A DNA stretch of 64,000 bases from Lycium barbarum. Its lineage: Eukaryota; Streptophyta; Magnoliopsida; Solanales; Solanaceae. The stretch lies in NCBI RefSeq assembly GCF_019175385.1, contig NC_083340.1:17434336-17498335 (forward strand), in the 5' to 3' direction. The translations under genes were made by a program, and so were the position numbers. Under the pieces are notes generated by a model. The model had not been told where the DNA came from. It saw nothing but the letters and a program-made list of their open reading frames with translations, and made no database searches. Position 1 is the stretch's first letter; every line of letters begins with the position of its first letter. Positions 13,018-23,600 of the stretch are shown here, one piece after another.

Positions 13018-13432
13018 TAATAATGATAATAATAAACTGCAGAAGAATAAATAAAACGTGGGTGTTAATAAAAGACTAATAATTATAGTAAAACTTAAAT
13101 GCATATTTTTTAATTTCTCGAAATACCAGAAGTATAAATAGGTATTTCGGAGGAGATGCGGGACAAAATTAGGTGTCAACAGTATATAGAATGTAAGGAT
13201 TTACAAAGTGTTGCCTTGTAATTAATTTGACGAATCCGAACCCGAAAACGAGACGATGGCTAACCGTTTGAAATTTGTGATAAAGTAATGCTTATAATGT
13301 TAAAAAAAATAAAAGTTGTGATATTAATAGTAGTAGCAATAAAATATCGCGAAAAATAAAGTATTTAGCTCGTTAGTAAATTTAAAAACCCGGGTAAATT
13401 AAATAAAAGAGGGACAAAATTGGGTGTCAACA
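8208..13432 (+). repeat. Right LTR, complete (5225 bp)
   Basis: Starts TGTCACACCCCATTTTTACC and ends GGTGTCAACA, giving TG...CA termini. It holds repeated GGGCC/GGCCC-type hairpins (9340-9530), an AG-rich stretch (11895-12080) and a TAA-rich tract (12537-13042). The last ~4185 bases match the left end of the window. Confidence 0.88.
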
Positions 13433-15425
13433 CCTGATATTTTTTTCTGCGTACAATAATGTAGGCTCAATACATCAAGGATGCGTAAACGTTCGGATCG
13501 TCATTTTAGGGGTTGAAAATGTGCCCGAAGTAAGTTTTATTTGTAACCTTTAGGTTTAAGTGTTCTATATACATAGACGTCCATTTTTGTTTGAAGACTT
13601 GTTGTCATTAGCTTAAGGTTTTTTATTTTTAGGGTTTAGATTTATTGAAAATAAAGCCGTTGCCAAAAGGTTTTTAACTGATTTAGCGCAGTATTTTACT
13701 GCGCTAAAGTTTTTTTTTTTTTTTTGTATAGCGCAGTAAAATAGCAAGCACTAAAAAAAAATTGGCAATTTTTTTTTTTGGAACACGTAGTGTGTTTTTT
13801 CATACTTTGACCAACAATTAGTCGTGTGTCAAGACTCCGAAACGTCAATATTTTATATAGAACCTGATATTTTTTTCTGCGTACAATAATGTAGGCTCAA
13901 TACATCAAGGATAGGTATACGTTCGGATCGTCATTTTAGGGGTTGAAAAGGTGCCCGAAGTAAGTTTTGTTTGAAAAAACTTAGTGTTTGACTGTACGGT
14001 TATTTTAGTCAACTTTATATGTCGAGAAAATTAGTCAGCTTTATTTTCAAAAATTGAAACCGCAGAAGTGAAATTGACATTCACAGCTATATTACCTTGG
14101 GATTTTTACGTTGAAATCTATTGCGTATCATCATCATCATCATCTTATAAGTAAATAAAACTGAAAATTTCAGGCCAATTTGGGGGAAAATTGAAATTGA
14201 ATGGGATAAAAGGTGTTTTTTTTTAAAATCAGCTCGGCCAAACCGCCTTGTGGCAGTTTGTTCGCATAGATCTCAAAACAATACGCAAGTTAAAAAAAAA
14301 AACGCGTAAAACGGACGTCCGAGCACAAAGTTATGACCATCTAAAGTTTGACCACTTTACAACTAGTTTTTCTCCCTATATTTTTTAGAATTATATTTAT
14401 ATTCAAAATAAAGTTATGTCTTGATTAAAAATAACACGCTTAAATCAAAACCTTAAAAAATAAAACACTTAAACCTTAAACAAAACTTACTTCGGGTACC
14501 TTTTCAACCTCTAAAACGACGATCCGAACGTTTACGTATCCTTGATGTATGAGCCTACATTATAGTACGCAAAAAAAAAAAATCAGGTTCTATATAAAAT
14601 ATTGACGTTTTGAAGTCTTGACACACGACAAATCGTTGGTCAAAGTATGGAAAAAACACTAAGCGCTGCAAAGAAAAGATTTATTAAAATAAGATGTTGC
14701 GATCTTTTTATGAAAAAAAAACACTAAGTTCCTTAAGTGTGTTATTTTTTAATGCGTAACTTTCTTTCGAATATGTTACAAAAAAAAAAAAAAAAGGCCG
14801 AGCGCAAAAAACCGTGTATATTCGAAATAAAGTTACGCTTTAAAAAATAACATACTTAAATCTAAACCCTAAAAATAAAAAACTTTAAGCTAATGACAAC
14901 AAGTCTTCAAACAAAAATGGACGTCTATGTATATAGAACACTTAAACCTTACAAACAAAACTTACTTTGGGCACCTTTTCAACCCCTAAAATGACGATCC
15001 GAACGTTTACGTATCCTTGATGTATTGAGCCTACATTATTGTATGCAGAAAAACATATCAGGTTCTATATAAAATATTGACGTTTCGGAGTCTTGACACA
15101 TGACTAATAATTGGACAAAGTATGGAAAAAAACACTAAGTGTTTAAAAAATAAAGTTGGCCAATTTATTTTTTTTTGTACTGTTTCTATAACGCAGTATT
15201 TTACTGCGTTATAGATTTTTTTTTAACAACTTCTATAACACAGTAAAATACTGCGCTAAAACAGTTAACGGCTCCGTCTCCGTGAACTGCTTTAGCGCAG
15301 TAAATTACTGCGCTAAAGGTAGTTTTGTAATATTTTTTTTTTGTTGGGGTATTTTGGTTCAAAGTGGTTTTTTTGGGGGCATTTTGGTTCCGGACTTTGC
15401 TGGAGGTTGGGGTCCATAGTTCCAT
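13433..15425. mobile_element. Foldback element interrupted by the LTR retrotransposon
   Basis: The segment 13433-13640 (CCTGATATTTTTTTCTGCG onward) reappears inverted at about 14880-15075. A second, inner pair (13800-13985 versus 14485-14660) carries the same family sequence, so the arms contain direct as well as inverted copies. Palindromes built from AGCGCAGTAAAA and its complement lie near 13683-13752 and 15188-15315. The left arm stops abruptly at the LTR boundary, so the retrotransposon inserted into this older element; the missing left end should lie beyond the left LTR. The foldback at 26965-28104 carries related core sequence. No coding capacity is visible. Confidence 0.75.
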
Positions 15426-15657
15426 GCATTAAACTAGAGCTACCCTCACTCAAGTATGACAGGGTGTGACTCGCACATCATAAAAATTATTAGTGTATAT
15501 CTTGAAAGCAGTTCATTTGCCTTCTATACCACTTAGTTAATCTTGTTGGTATTATAGAGATGCTTAACATTAGTTAATTTTTTCTTACATTTTTACCAAG
15601 AAGAAAATGAGTTCTTGTTCAAATCACCATCTTTTGTTTTGGTCTTAGTTTTTCCTA

Positions 15658-17114
15658 AATTTCTGAGCTGGTTGCTTCCTTGGCTTCTAATGTTCCTGCA
15701 ATGTATGAGCTTCACTTTGGAATACCAATGGCAGGTGCAGTTCTTTGTGCACTTAATGCGGGTCATGATTCAGCAATGGTCTCTCTGTTACTTAGACATT
15801 CAGAGGCCAAAATCATATCCGTAGATCACCAGTCGATGTTGCTAAGGGTGCATTAGAAAATCTGTCAAAGGCAATTGCCAAGTTGCCCTATCTAATTTTG
15901 ATCTCTGATAGACAGAGTCAGTTATCCAGCCAGAATAATTATAGGAGCTTGGCTTCAGAGAGTTGGAGTATGAGTCTTTTTTAGCTACTGGAGAACCTGA
16001 TTTTGACATAGTACGGACAAACGATGAATGGGATGCTATTGCTCTCAATTATACCTCTGGCACAACATCGAGACCTAAAGGAGTCATCTATACTCACAGA
16101 AGGGCAAATCTTAGTTCTCTGGCTTCAGTTCTTCTCACTGAAATGGATTCGATGCCTGTCTATTTATGGACTCTTCCCATGTTTCATTGCAACGTATGGT
16201 GTCTTACTTGGGCTATGGCAGCACAGAGTGGCACGAACATTTGCCTGACAAGTGTCACCGCAGGAGGGATTTTCAGCAGCATAGTTGAGCACCAAGTGAC
16301 TTACTTGGCTGGTGCACATACGGTTTTGAACACGATAATATATGCATCACCAAGTGCCCAAAGGCCCCATCCGAGTACAGTAAACGTGATCACAGCTGCA
16401 GCACCACCTCCTCCTCAAGTTCTACTTAAGATGAAAAAGCTCAGTTTTAATCTTAGTCACGGTCACGGATATTAAAACTATTTGCGTTTGGAAACCTGAG
16501 TGGGACTCTCTGTCACCTGATGAGCAGGCTAGGATTCAGGCTCGTCAAGGAGTGAACCATCTTGTCTCAGAGGAGGTAGACGTGAAGGATTCTGAATCAA
16601 TGAAGAGTGCACCTCCAGATGCAAAAACAATGAGGTAATGATTAGAGGAAACACAGTAATGAATGGTTACTTAAAGTATGTCAAAGCAACAGAAGATGCT
16701 TTTAGAGGGGGTTGGTTTCGAAGCGGGGACTTGTCAGTAAAGTACCCTGATGGATACATAGAGTTAAAGGATTGTTCGAAGGACATCATTATCTCTGGTG
16801 GAGAAAACGTTAGTCCAATCAAAATGGAGTCTGTAATCTTTAACCATCCAGCTGTTCTTGAAGTGGCTGTAGTGGGAAGACTAGATGATCTCTGGGTTGA
16901 GACACCTTCTGCATTTGTTAAACTGAAGGATGGATGCGATGCCAGTGCAAATGAGATTATCAAGCATTTTCGTGATCGTTTGCCACATTACATGACTTCT
17001 AGGACAGTAATTTTCGACGATTTGCCAAAAACTTCAACAGAAAGACTCAGAATTTGTTCTGAGACAAAGCCATGGGAAGTGTTTCAGAAGCTACCAAACT
17101 TTAATAAATTTTAG
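15658..17114 (+). pseudogene. Acyl-activating enzyme (AMP-dependent acyl-CoA ligase, AAE-type) pseudogene
   Basis: Enzymes of this family activate a carboxylic acid as acyl-AMP and transfer it to CoA. Fragments in shifting frames are recognisable in order. First comes an N-terminal part (from 15669, [19 protein letters not shown]). Then the AMP-binding loop YTSGTTSRPKGV at 16050-16085, then LWTLPMFHCN. After a gap come WKPEWDSLSPDEQARIQARQ, then [20 protein letters not shown] and the A8 region [12 protein letters not shown] (about 16770-16806). The conserved motif normally between SHGHGY and CVWKPEW is missing. A TAA/TGA pair breaks the frame near 16634. Near 17040 the frame shifts again, and in the shifted frame a TGA stands where the family continues to a C-terminus ending before TAA. 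The first part of the enzyme is absent. It is not functional. Confidence 0.85.
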
Positions 17115-18034
17115 TGTGGATGGGGCTTGCTTAGTAGAACGATCTTTCTGTATTATAGACATAAGTTTGATCATACATAACCAATAAACGGGGCTCAAAT
17201 ACTTAGTCCATTGTTGCTTGTGTTAATTATACAGAAGAAACCTGACAGCGTTAATCAATGATGAAGAAAGAATATAATGCCAACAGAATTTTGTCTAATC
17301 CCATTTATATTTGAGGGGCAAAACTAGGCATTTTTCATCTGAATTTGAAAAGACTATTATCCACCGTATTTTGGATAACACATCTCTTCATCCAAATAGA
17401 CTAGAAACATGAGATATATTTTGTAATTTCGGGTATCAAACAGTGACAGGATCCACTTCATGTGTTGTGTCAAGGGGGCTTAGACCTCTTTCTCCATTAC
17501 TTTAATAGAAAAATTGCAGAAAAGCAAACTATGTATAAATATGTGTTATTGAATAGAATGGTCATGTGGACTCAAACTTTGTTTAAGATCCTATATGGTC
17601 AAAAGTAACCTGCATTGAGATATTTACACTAAACTAATAATAAATACATAACATAAGTTTGTATAAAGACTTATTTCACTTAATCATGATTAATTAATAT
17701 ATATTCTCACTTCATTAAACCACTAAACCGATAAATGCATAATAATTGGAGTTTAAGGCGTAACTTACAATATTAATGATTCCTCTTAATTTCTCATTAT
17801 AATAACATTAATCGTTTAACTTTGTGTTGACTGGTGATGATTTACAAACGAAATATATTTGTTTAATTAAATTGAGTAATTTGTTTGTGACAGTTACTAC
17901 TAAAAAAATAGGAATTAGTGACGGACAAATTCTGTAGCTAAACAATAAAATCCGACGCTAATTTTATTTAGCGACGGATTATTAAAAAATTATGTTAGCT
18001 ATGAGCAAGAATGTGTGTTGACTTTGAAAGATTA
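17115..18034. other. AT-rich spacer with a possible CACTA-like remnant
   Basis: No gene is seen. Near 17896-17990 the sequence CTACTAAAAAAATAGGAATT and repeats of GACGGA/TCCGTC-type words resemble the end of a CACTA-derived MITE, but no matching second end or target duplication was found. Confidence 0.5.
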
Positions 18035-18243
18035 AGTAGATGTTTGGCCATGAAAACCAAATATTTTTTCACTTTTTGGAATGTTGAAGTTGGAGCTGAA
18101 GATGGAGCTGTGTTTCGTTATAGTTTTTGTAAAGAATATTTTGTTAGTTGAATGTAGTGAAAGTGAAAATAAGGTTTTAGGTGTTTTTCAAATTCCAAAT
18201 ACAATTTCAAATTGTATTTGGAATTTTCATGATCAAACGCTGA
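18035..18243. mobile_element. hAT-like MITE
   Basis: Left end AGATGTTTGGCCATGAAAA and right end TTTTCATGATCAAACGCTGA form imperfect inverted ends. The centre holds a near-perfect palindrome around 18188-18226 (AAATTCCAAATACAATTT and its inverse). A 113-codon frame across it is not a gene. No target duplication could be assigned. Confidence 0.55.
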
Positions 18244-18725
18244 TTTCCATAGAAAGTGAAAAAAAAATCTGGAAAAAGGTGAAAAATTCTTATGGCCACA
18301 TGGGTCATAAGGTTCTTATTTGTTTGAAAAGAATCATTGCAGGGTTTGGAGCACTCGTTCAACCAGTCAGATTTAGAATTCTACCAGGTGTTGATTTGTT
18401 ATATCTACTCGAAGTACTTTAGGAAAAATTCTTTGTGAAAATTACATATATGGCTTCAGAATACCTTAAATGATTAAATTAGGTGTCTTGTCATGCAAGG
18501 ATTCAGATCAATTAGTTTAGAATTGTGTTATTGAAGAAAAAGATCAAGTGAGAATCTTTTATAGTAAAAACTGGTAAGTAGAATTATATTCTTGTTAGAA
18601 AAGGTATCTACTGACGATTTATTTACCTGTTTCAGAGATCAACTTGGAATATGGTACTATTAATGTATTTTGCCTATTTAAAGAGTCCAGGAATCATCAT
18701 TGAGCTTGTGCATTTATTATACTTC
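18244..18725. other. Spacer, nothing recognised
   Basis: AT-rich, no coding or repeat signature beyond short homopolymers. It borders the truncated 3' end of the copia element. Confidence 0.5.
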
Positions 18726-18791
18726 TGTGGGTCTGGACCCCACAAATCTCCCCCTCCAGACTCATTCACCTGAAGGAGGATACACTTGCTT

Positions 18792-19688
18792 CTAGTTTGA
18801 GTGCATTCCGACAAGTTCTTTGCAAAGTTCGAACTTATCTCTCGATACCACCTTGGTCAACATATCTGCAGGGTTTTCACTCGTGTGAATCTTCTTGACC
18901 TGGAACAATTCGTTCTCTACCTGATCACGAATCCAATGATATCTGACGTCGATATGCTTTGTTCTCGCATGGTACATGGAGTTCTTGCTCAAGTCTATTG
19001 CACTCCGACTGTCACAATAGACAACATACTCCATTTGCTGCAATCCAAGTTCTTGAAGAAATCTCTTGAGCCATATCATCTCTTTGCCAGCTTCAGTAGC
19101 CGCAATATACTCCGCTTCAGTTGTAGACAGTGCGACACACTTCTGCAACTTCGACTGCCATGATCCCCCTGAAAAAGTAAACAAATATCCAGTAGTGGAT
19201 TTTCTGTTATCGAGGTCACCTGCCATATCAGAATCTGTATAGCCCTTCAAGATTGGATTTGATCCTCCAAAACACAAGCATTCATCTGAGCTTCCTGTTA
19301 GATACCTGAGTATCCACTTCACAGCTTCCCAATGCTCTTTCCCTGCATTTTCGAGAAATCTGCTAACAACACCGACTGCATGAGCAATATCTGGTCGAGT
19401 GCATACCATTGCATACATCAAACTTCCGACGGCAGAGGAATAAGGAATCTTGGCCATTCTCTCTTTTTCCTCCTTTGTTGCAGGACACATCTTTTTGCTC
19501 AATTTCAAATGACCAGGAAGAGGTGTGCTAACCCACTTAGCACTCTTCATATTGAAGCGCTCTAGTACACGTTCTATGTACTTTTTCTGTGACAAATAAA
19601 GCTTCCTTTCATCTCTTGAACGAGTAATTCTCATGTCCAAAATCTGCTTAGCATGATCCAAGTCTTTCATTGCAAAAGACTTACTCAA
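18792..19688 (-). pseudogene. Copia RNase H domain
   Basis: Follows the reverse transcriptase in the same frame. It shows AMKDLG-type thumb sequence (AMKDLDHAKQILDMRI), YSSAVGSLMYAMVCTRPDIA, then RNase H with GYTDSDMAGDLDNRKSTTGY, ALSTTEAEY and YCDSRSAIDLSKN, and a KHIDVRYHWIRD tail. It ends naturally at GMHSN-stop (18792), 47 bases before the LTR remnant. This domain degrades the RNA strand during reverse transcription. Confidence 0.9.
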
Positions 19689-20297
19689 CTATTTCTTCAA
19701 CTCGTCAATCCTGGAAGCATTCTTGCCCACAATCAACATATCATCCACATATAGCAGAAGGATGATAAAGTCATCATCAGAAAATGTTTGTACAAACACA
19801 CAGTGATCTGAAGAAGTCGTCTTGTAGCCTTGCTCCCCCATAACAGACTCAAACTTCTTGTACCACTGTCTGCGAGCTTGCTTCAATCCATATAGACTCT
19901 TCTTAAGTTTGCATACAAGATTTTCTTTACCTTTTGCCTTGAAGCCCTCAGGTTGTTCCATATAAATATCCTCTTCTAAGTCACCGTGAAGAAAAGAAGT
20001 CTTCACATCCATCTGCTCAATCTCCAAATCCAGACTAGCAGTCAAACCAAGAACTGTCCGAATGGAGGACATTTTCACGACAGGAGAAAATATTTCGTCA
20101 AAGTCAATACCTTTCCTTTGACCAAATTCCTTAACAACCAATCTAGCTTTGTATCTGGGCTTCAAGCTGTGTTCTTCGGCTTTAACTTTGAACACCCACT
20201 TGTTCTTCAAAGCTCTTATTCCCTTAGGCAATTTCACCAACTCATAAGTATGGTTCTCACGCAGAGATTTCATCTCATCTTGCATGGCTTCAATCCA
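19689..20297 (-). pseudogene. Copia reverse transcriptase
   Basis: Continues in frame from the integrase stop. Recognisable blocks are WVFKVK, KARLVVKEFGQ, FSPVVKMSSIR, MDVKTSFLHGDL, the polymerase neighbour KSLYGLKQARRQWY and the catalytic YVDDM box. Two residues differ from the common form: MDVKTSFL (usually MDVKTAFL) and KQARRQWY (usually KQAPRQWY). Both may be decay. It ends at an in-frame TAG between IDELKK and LSKSFAMKDL, a second nonsense change. Confidence 0.9.
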
Positions 20298-21868
20298 TTA
20301 ATCCTTGTGCTCATTTTCCATGGCCTCCTCATAACATTCAGGTTCTCCCCCATCAGTGAGTAATACATACTCATTAGGTGAATAACGGGAAGAAGGAACA
20401 TGCTGTCTAGTAGACATTCTAAGTGGAATATCTGGCTCATCCACGCCTTCATGAGTAGAAGCATCGACTTCATGAGTAGAAACATCTACTTCATCAATAG
20501 CAGCATCGTTATCATCATCAACATGCTGATCTGGAACATGATTCTGGGCATCACCATCGTCATAGAGCCCACCAACTTCATCAGCATTTGTATGAGGAAC
20601 TTGATCAAGATTAACTAAACCTTCAGAACTTGAAGATTTTATCTTCTCCGCTTTGTTAATATCTTCAATGGTTTGATCCTCCACGAAGATAACATCACGA
20701 CTTCTTACGAGCTTCTTCTCAATTGGATCATATAGCCTGTAACCAAACTCATCAAGGTCATAACCAATGAAGATGCACTGCCTTGTCTTGGCAGTTAATT
20801 TTGACCTCTCATCTTTAGGCACATGTACAAAAGCTTTGCAACCAAACACTTTCAAGTGGTCATAGGAAACATCCTTGCCATACCAAACTCTGTTTGGATT
20901 ATCACTTTGCAAAGCAACCGCAGGGGATAGATTAATAACATGTGCGGTGGTCAACAATGCCTCACCCCAAAAGGAATTCGGCAACTTTTCTTCCGAAAGC
21001 AAACATCTAACTCTTTCCATCAAGGTTCTGTTCATCCTCTCTGCTAAACCATTAAGCTGAGGAGTCTTAGGAGGAGTCTTCTGGTGTCTAATACCCTGTT
21101 GCTTGCAGTATTCGTCAAACGGTCCATAATATTCACCACCGTTATCAGTACGAATACACTTCAGCTTCTTTCCAATTTCTCTTTCAACTGAGGCCTGAAA
21201 CTGCTTAAAGACACCCAACACTTGGTCTTTAGTCTTTAAGACGTAGACCCAAAGTTTCCTTGAGCAATCATCAATAAAGGTAGCGAAGTAAAGTGCACCA
21301 CCCAAAGTCCTTGTCTTCATTGGACCACATAAATCTGAATGCACCAACTCAAGCAACTCTGTCTTTCTTGAAGGAGGATGAGACTTGAAAGAAACTCTAT
21401 TTTGTTTTCCAGCCAAGCAGTACTCACACTTTTCTAATTTAGCACTTTCGAAATTTGGCAATAATTTCTTTTTGGCCAGAACATTTAGTCCTTTCTCGCT
21501 AATGTGGCTAAGCCTCTTATGCCATAACGTTGAAGAGCTATTGCTCTCAACTGCATTCACCATATCAACACAGGTAGAGGTCATAGTCCAGAATAGACCA
21601 CGACGCTTTTCGCCACGAGCCACAATCATGGAACCTTTAGTAAGCTTCCACTTTCCAGCACCATTGGTACTGACATATCCCTCATCATCCAAAACACCAA
21701 CAGAGATCAAGTGCAAACGAACATCAGGTGCATGCTTTACATTGTTTAAAACTAGTTTAGTTCCAATACTAGTTTTCAAACAAATCGTTCCAACACCAGC
21801 CATCCTAGATACAGTCTCATTACCCATACTCAAAGTTCCAAAGTCACCCGGAGTATAGGATGAGAAAA
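20298..21868 (-). pseudogene. Copia protease C-terminus and integrase
   Basis: This frame continues the protease after the frameshift (ILDTV-side region up to RGLFW). It then shows the integrase zinc domain (WHKRLSH ... CEYCLAGKQ, a HHCC motif) and the catalytic core with the DDE acids: D in HSDLCGPM, D in IRTDNGGEY and E in LNGLAERMNRT. The connecting C-terminal region includes VFGCKAFVHVP, typical of Copia integrases. It ends in a TAA at 20298-20300, directly followed in the same frame by WIEAMQDEMKSL, the normal start of the reverse transcriptase region, so that stop is a mutation rather than a natural end. Confidence 0.9.
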
Positions 21869-22777
21869 TTCCTTCCGTGATGTCACATGAGATGCGGCAC
21901 CACTATCCACAACCCAGCTTGACTCATCACAAGCAATATTTATCAGATCCGCATCAAGGACAGTAACAAGATCTCCTGTAGTGACAGCGGCAACACGATT
22001 GCCATCTTCTTTCTTTTCCTCCTTATCTCTATTCTCCTTTTTCAAAATCCGGCAGAACTTCTTTGTGTGCCCTTTTTTCCCGCAATGATAGCACTCAATA
22101 TCTTTAAGTCTGCTTCTGGATTTGCTTCTATGATGTTCTCTATTTTGAGAACCACGATTCTTGCCTCTCCCCCTAGTGTCAGTCACCAAGACATCTGATG
22201 AGGAGGAACCTTGAGATGTTCTTCTCATCTCTTCATTTAAAAGACCGCTCTTGGCAAGATCCATAGAGATCACACCATCCGGAGCAGAATTTGATAATGA
22301 AGTTCTAATAATTTCCCAAGAATCTGGTAGGGAACCAAGTAGAAACAAGCCTTGAATTTCTTCATCAAAATTAATGCCCATAGCGAATAACTGGTTCATG
22401 ATCCCCTGAAAAATATTCAGATGATCTGTCATTGCGGAACCATCGTGGTATTTTAAACCCAACATTTGCTTTATCAAAAACATCTTGTTGTTACCAGTTT
22501 TCCGAGCATACAAACTTTCAAGATGCTCCCATAGGGTCCGAGCATGTGTCTCCCCAGAAATATGGCTCAACACATTATCGTCGACCCACTGTCTAATAAA
22601 GCCGCAAACCTGCCGATGCAACAAATTCCACTCTTCATCTGATTTATTATCAGGCTTTTTATTGGCAAAGACAGGTTGATGAAAATTCTTGACATAGAGC
22701 AAATTTTCCATTTTGCCCTTCCAAATGACATAATTTACACCACTCAAAGTAACCATTCTACTAGTGTTGGCTTCCAT
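21830..22777 (-). pseudogene. Copia gag and N-terminal protease
   Basis: ATG at 22777 opens a 315-codon frame. The gag core (about residues 10-185) forms the particle that packages the RNA. A CCHC zinc knuckle for RNA binding, [14 protein letters not shown], has ligands C229, C232, H237 and C242. The aspartic protease active site DSGAASHVT follows at D291. The frame ends early because one T is missing from a T-run near 21868 (GAATTTTCTCATCC on the minus strand); in the next frame the protease continues as [16 protein letters not shown]. An RGRGKNRG basic stretch precedes the knuckle. Confidence 0.9.
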
Positions 22778-22886
22778 CGTTTATCATAAATACAAATACT
22801 ATTTTATTCGAAGACCAAAGTAATTCTTTTCTGATGTGGAAGTTCAGACTGTGCTGCAACCACAGAGCATACTCAGACAGAACCTT

Positions 22887-22899
22887 GGCTCTGATACCA
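22887..22899 (-). other. Primer binding site (initiator tRNA-Met)
   Basis: The minus strand reads TGGTATCAGAGCC, complementary to the 3' end of plant initiator tRNA-Met, about 110 bases upstream of the gag ATG. An AG precedes it as in intact Copia elements, but then a run of 13 T residues replaces the expected LTR end. Confidence 0.88.
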
Positions 22900-22912
22900 C
22901 TAAAAAAAAAAA

Positions 22913-23600
22913 AAGACCCACAATTTTTTACTTTGCCAAAAGAAGAAAAATTTGGCACCGGCCAAATTGCAGAGTTTGTCAAAAAGTGATACCAATTCGT
23001 GGGGTCCAGATCCACAATTTTTGACTTTGCCAAAGGAATAAAAATTTGGCACCGGCCAAATTGCAGAGTTTGTCAAAAAGTGTTTGAAAAAGGTTGAATT
23101 TGGCACCGGCCAAATTAAATGCAAGGTTGAAGAATTGCCACAGGCCAATTAATGCCAAGAGTAAAATTGCACACTCCATCCCTATAAATAGGGAGCTCTC
23201 TTTCAGTTTAATGACACACCAAAATCTCAGACAATACATCTGAGTGAGAGCAAAGTGAGGTATACCATAGACTGTGTAAGAAAATAGTCTGTGAAGAAAA
23301 ATAGAGTGTGAGTGATATTGTAGTGAGGTGGAAAAATCAAAAGAGTGTTTTTCCTTTTGAGGGTGTAGTGGTCTTAGGAGTATTAGTACTCGTTACTACA
23401 CAGTGTAAAATTCCTTGCTATAGTGATATCAGCTACTCCTCTTGGCCGTGGTTTTTCCTTTATTCAGAAGGGTTTCCACGTAAAATCTTGGTGTCATTAT
23501 TGCTGCATTTTATTCTTGTTGATTTAACCATAAGTTAGTGTTCCGCGTTTATCACTAATACCGTGAATATTATTTTTGCGGGTCTATTTTATTCGCAACA
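22913..23600 (+). repeat. Copia LTR in opposite orientation to its coding region
   Basis: Read on the plus strand it has LTR structure. U3 begins near GTGGGGTCCAGATCCACA (22999), the TATA box is CTATAAATAGGG (about 23181-23192), and R/U5 has GCCGTGG..TTTCCACGTAAAATCTTGG (about 23440-23490) and ends TTCGCAACA at 23600. The first ~85 bases are duplicated in tandem (22913-22997 and 23010-23085). The neighbouring gag-pol is on the minus strand, so the LTR is reversed with respect to it. The start TGTGGGGTCCAGA..CCACA matches the 19-base LTR remnant at 18744-18726, supporting the same family. Confidence 0.75.

Larger units (their letters stand above)
1..13432 (+). mobile_element. Non-autonomous long-LTR retrotransposon (LARD-like), left end outside window
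   Basis: Two near-identical direct repeats (1-4185 and 9248-13432, constant offset 9247) flank an interior of about 4 kb. The right LTR starts at TGTCACACCCC (8208) and ends at GGTGTCAACA (13432), so each LTR is about 5.2 kb, longer than the interior. No protease, integrase, reverse transcriptase or RNase H can be read anywhere inside; only a short gag-like reading frame remains next to the right LTR. Such an element must use proteins from a related Ty3/Gypsy element. Very long LTRs suggest an Ogre/Tat-type relative, which is inference. No primer binding site was recognised after 4185 and no polypurine tract before 8208. The right flank (13433) is foldback DNA; the left target duplication is outside the window. 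Confidence 0.85.
18726..22903 (-). mobile_element. Ty1/Copia retrotransposon body, defective
   Basis: Read on the minus strand, the order is primer binding site (22899-22887), gag, protease, integrase, reverse transcriptase, RNase H, then a polypurine tract (GGAGGGGGAGATT, about 18757-18745) and the first 19 bases of an LTR (TGTGGGGTCCAGACCCACA, 18744-18726). Integrase before reverse transcriptase is the Copia order. The coding region would be a single polyprotein but carries one 1-base deletion (about 21868) and two in-frame stops (20298-20300 and just below 19689). The 3' LTR is missing after 19 bases. The 5' side abuts an LTR in the opposite orientation. Confidence 0.9.

Noticed and set aside
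18081..18422. 113-codon plus-strand frame
   Set aside because: It covers a MITE and its palindrome; no protein similarity.
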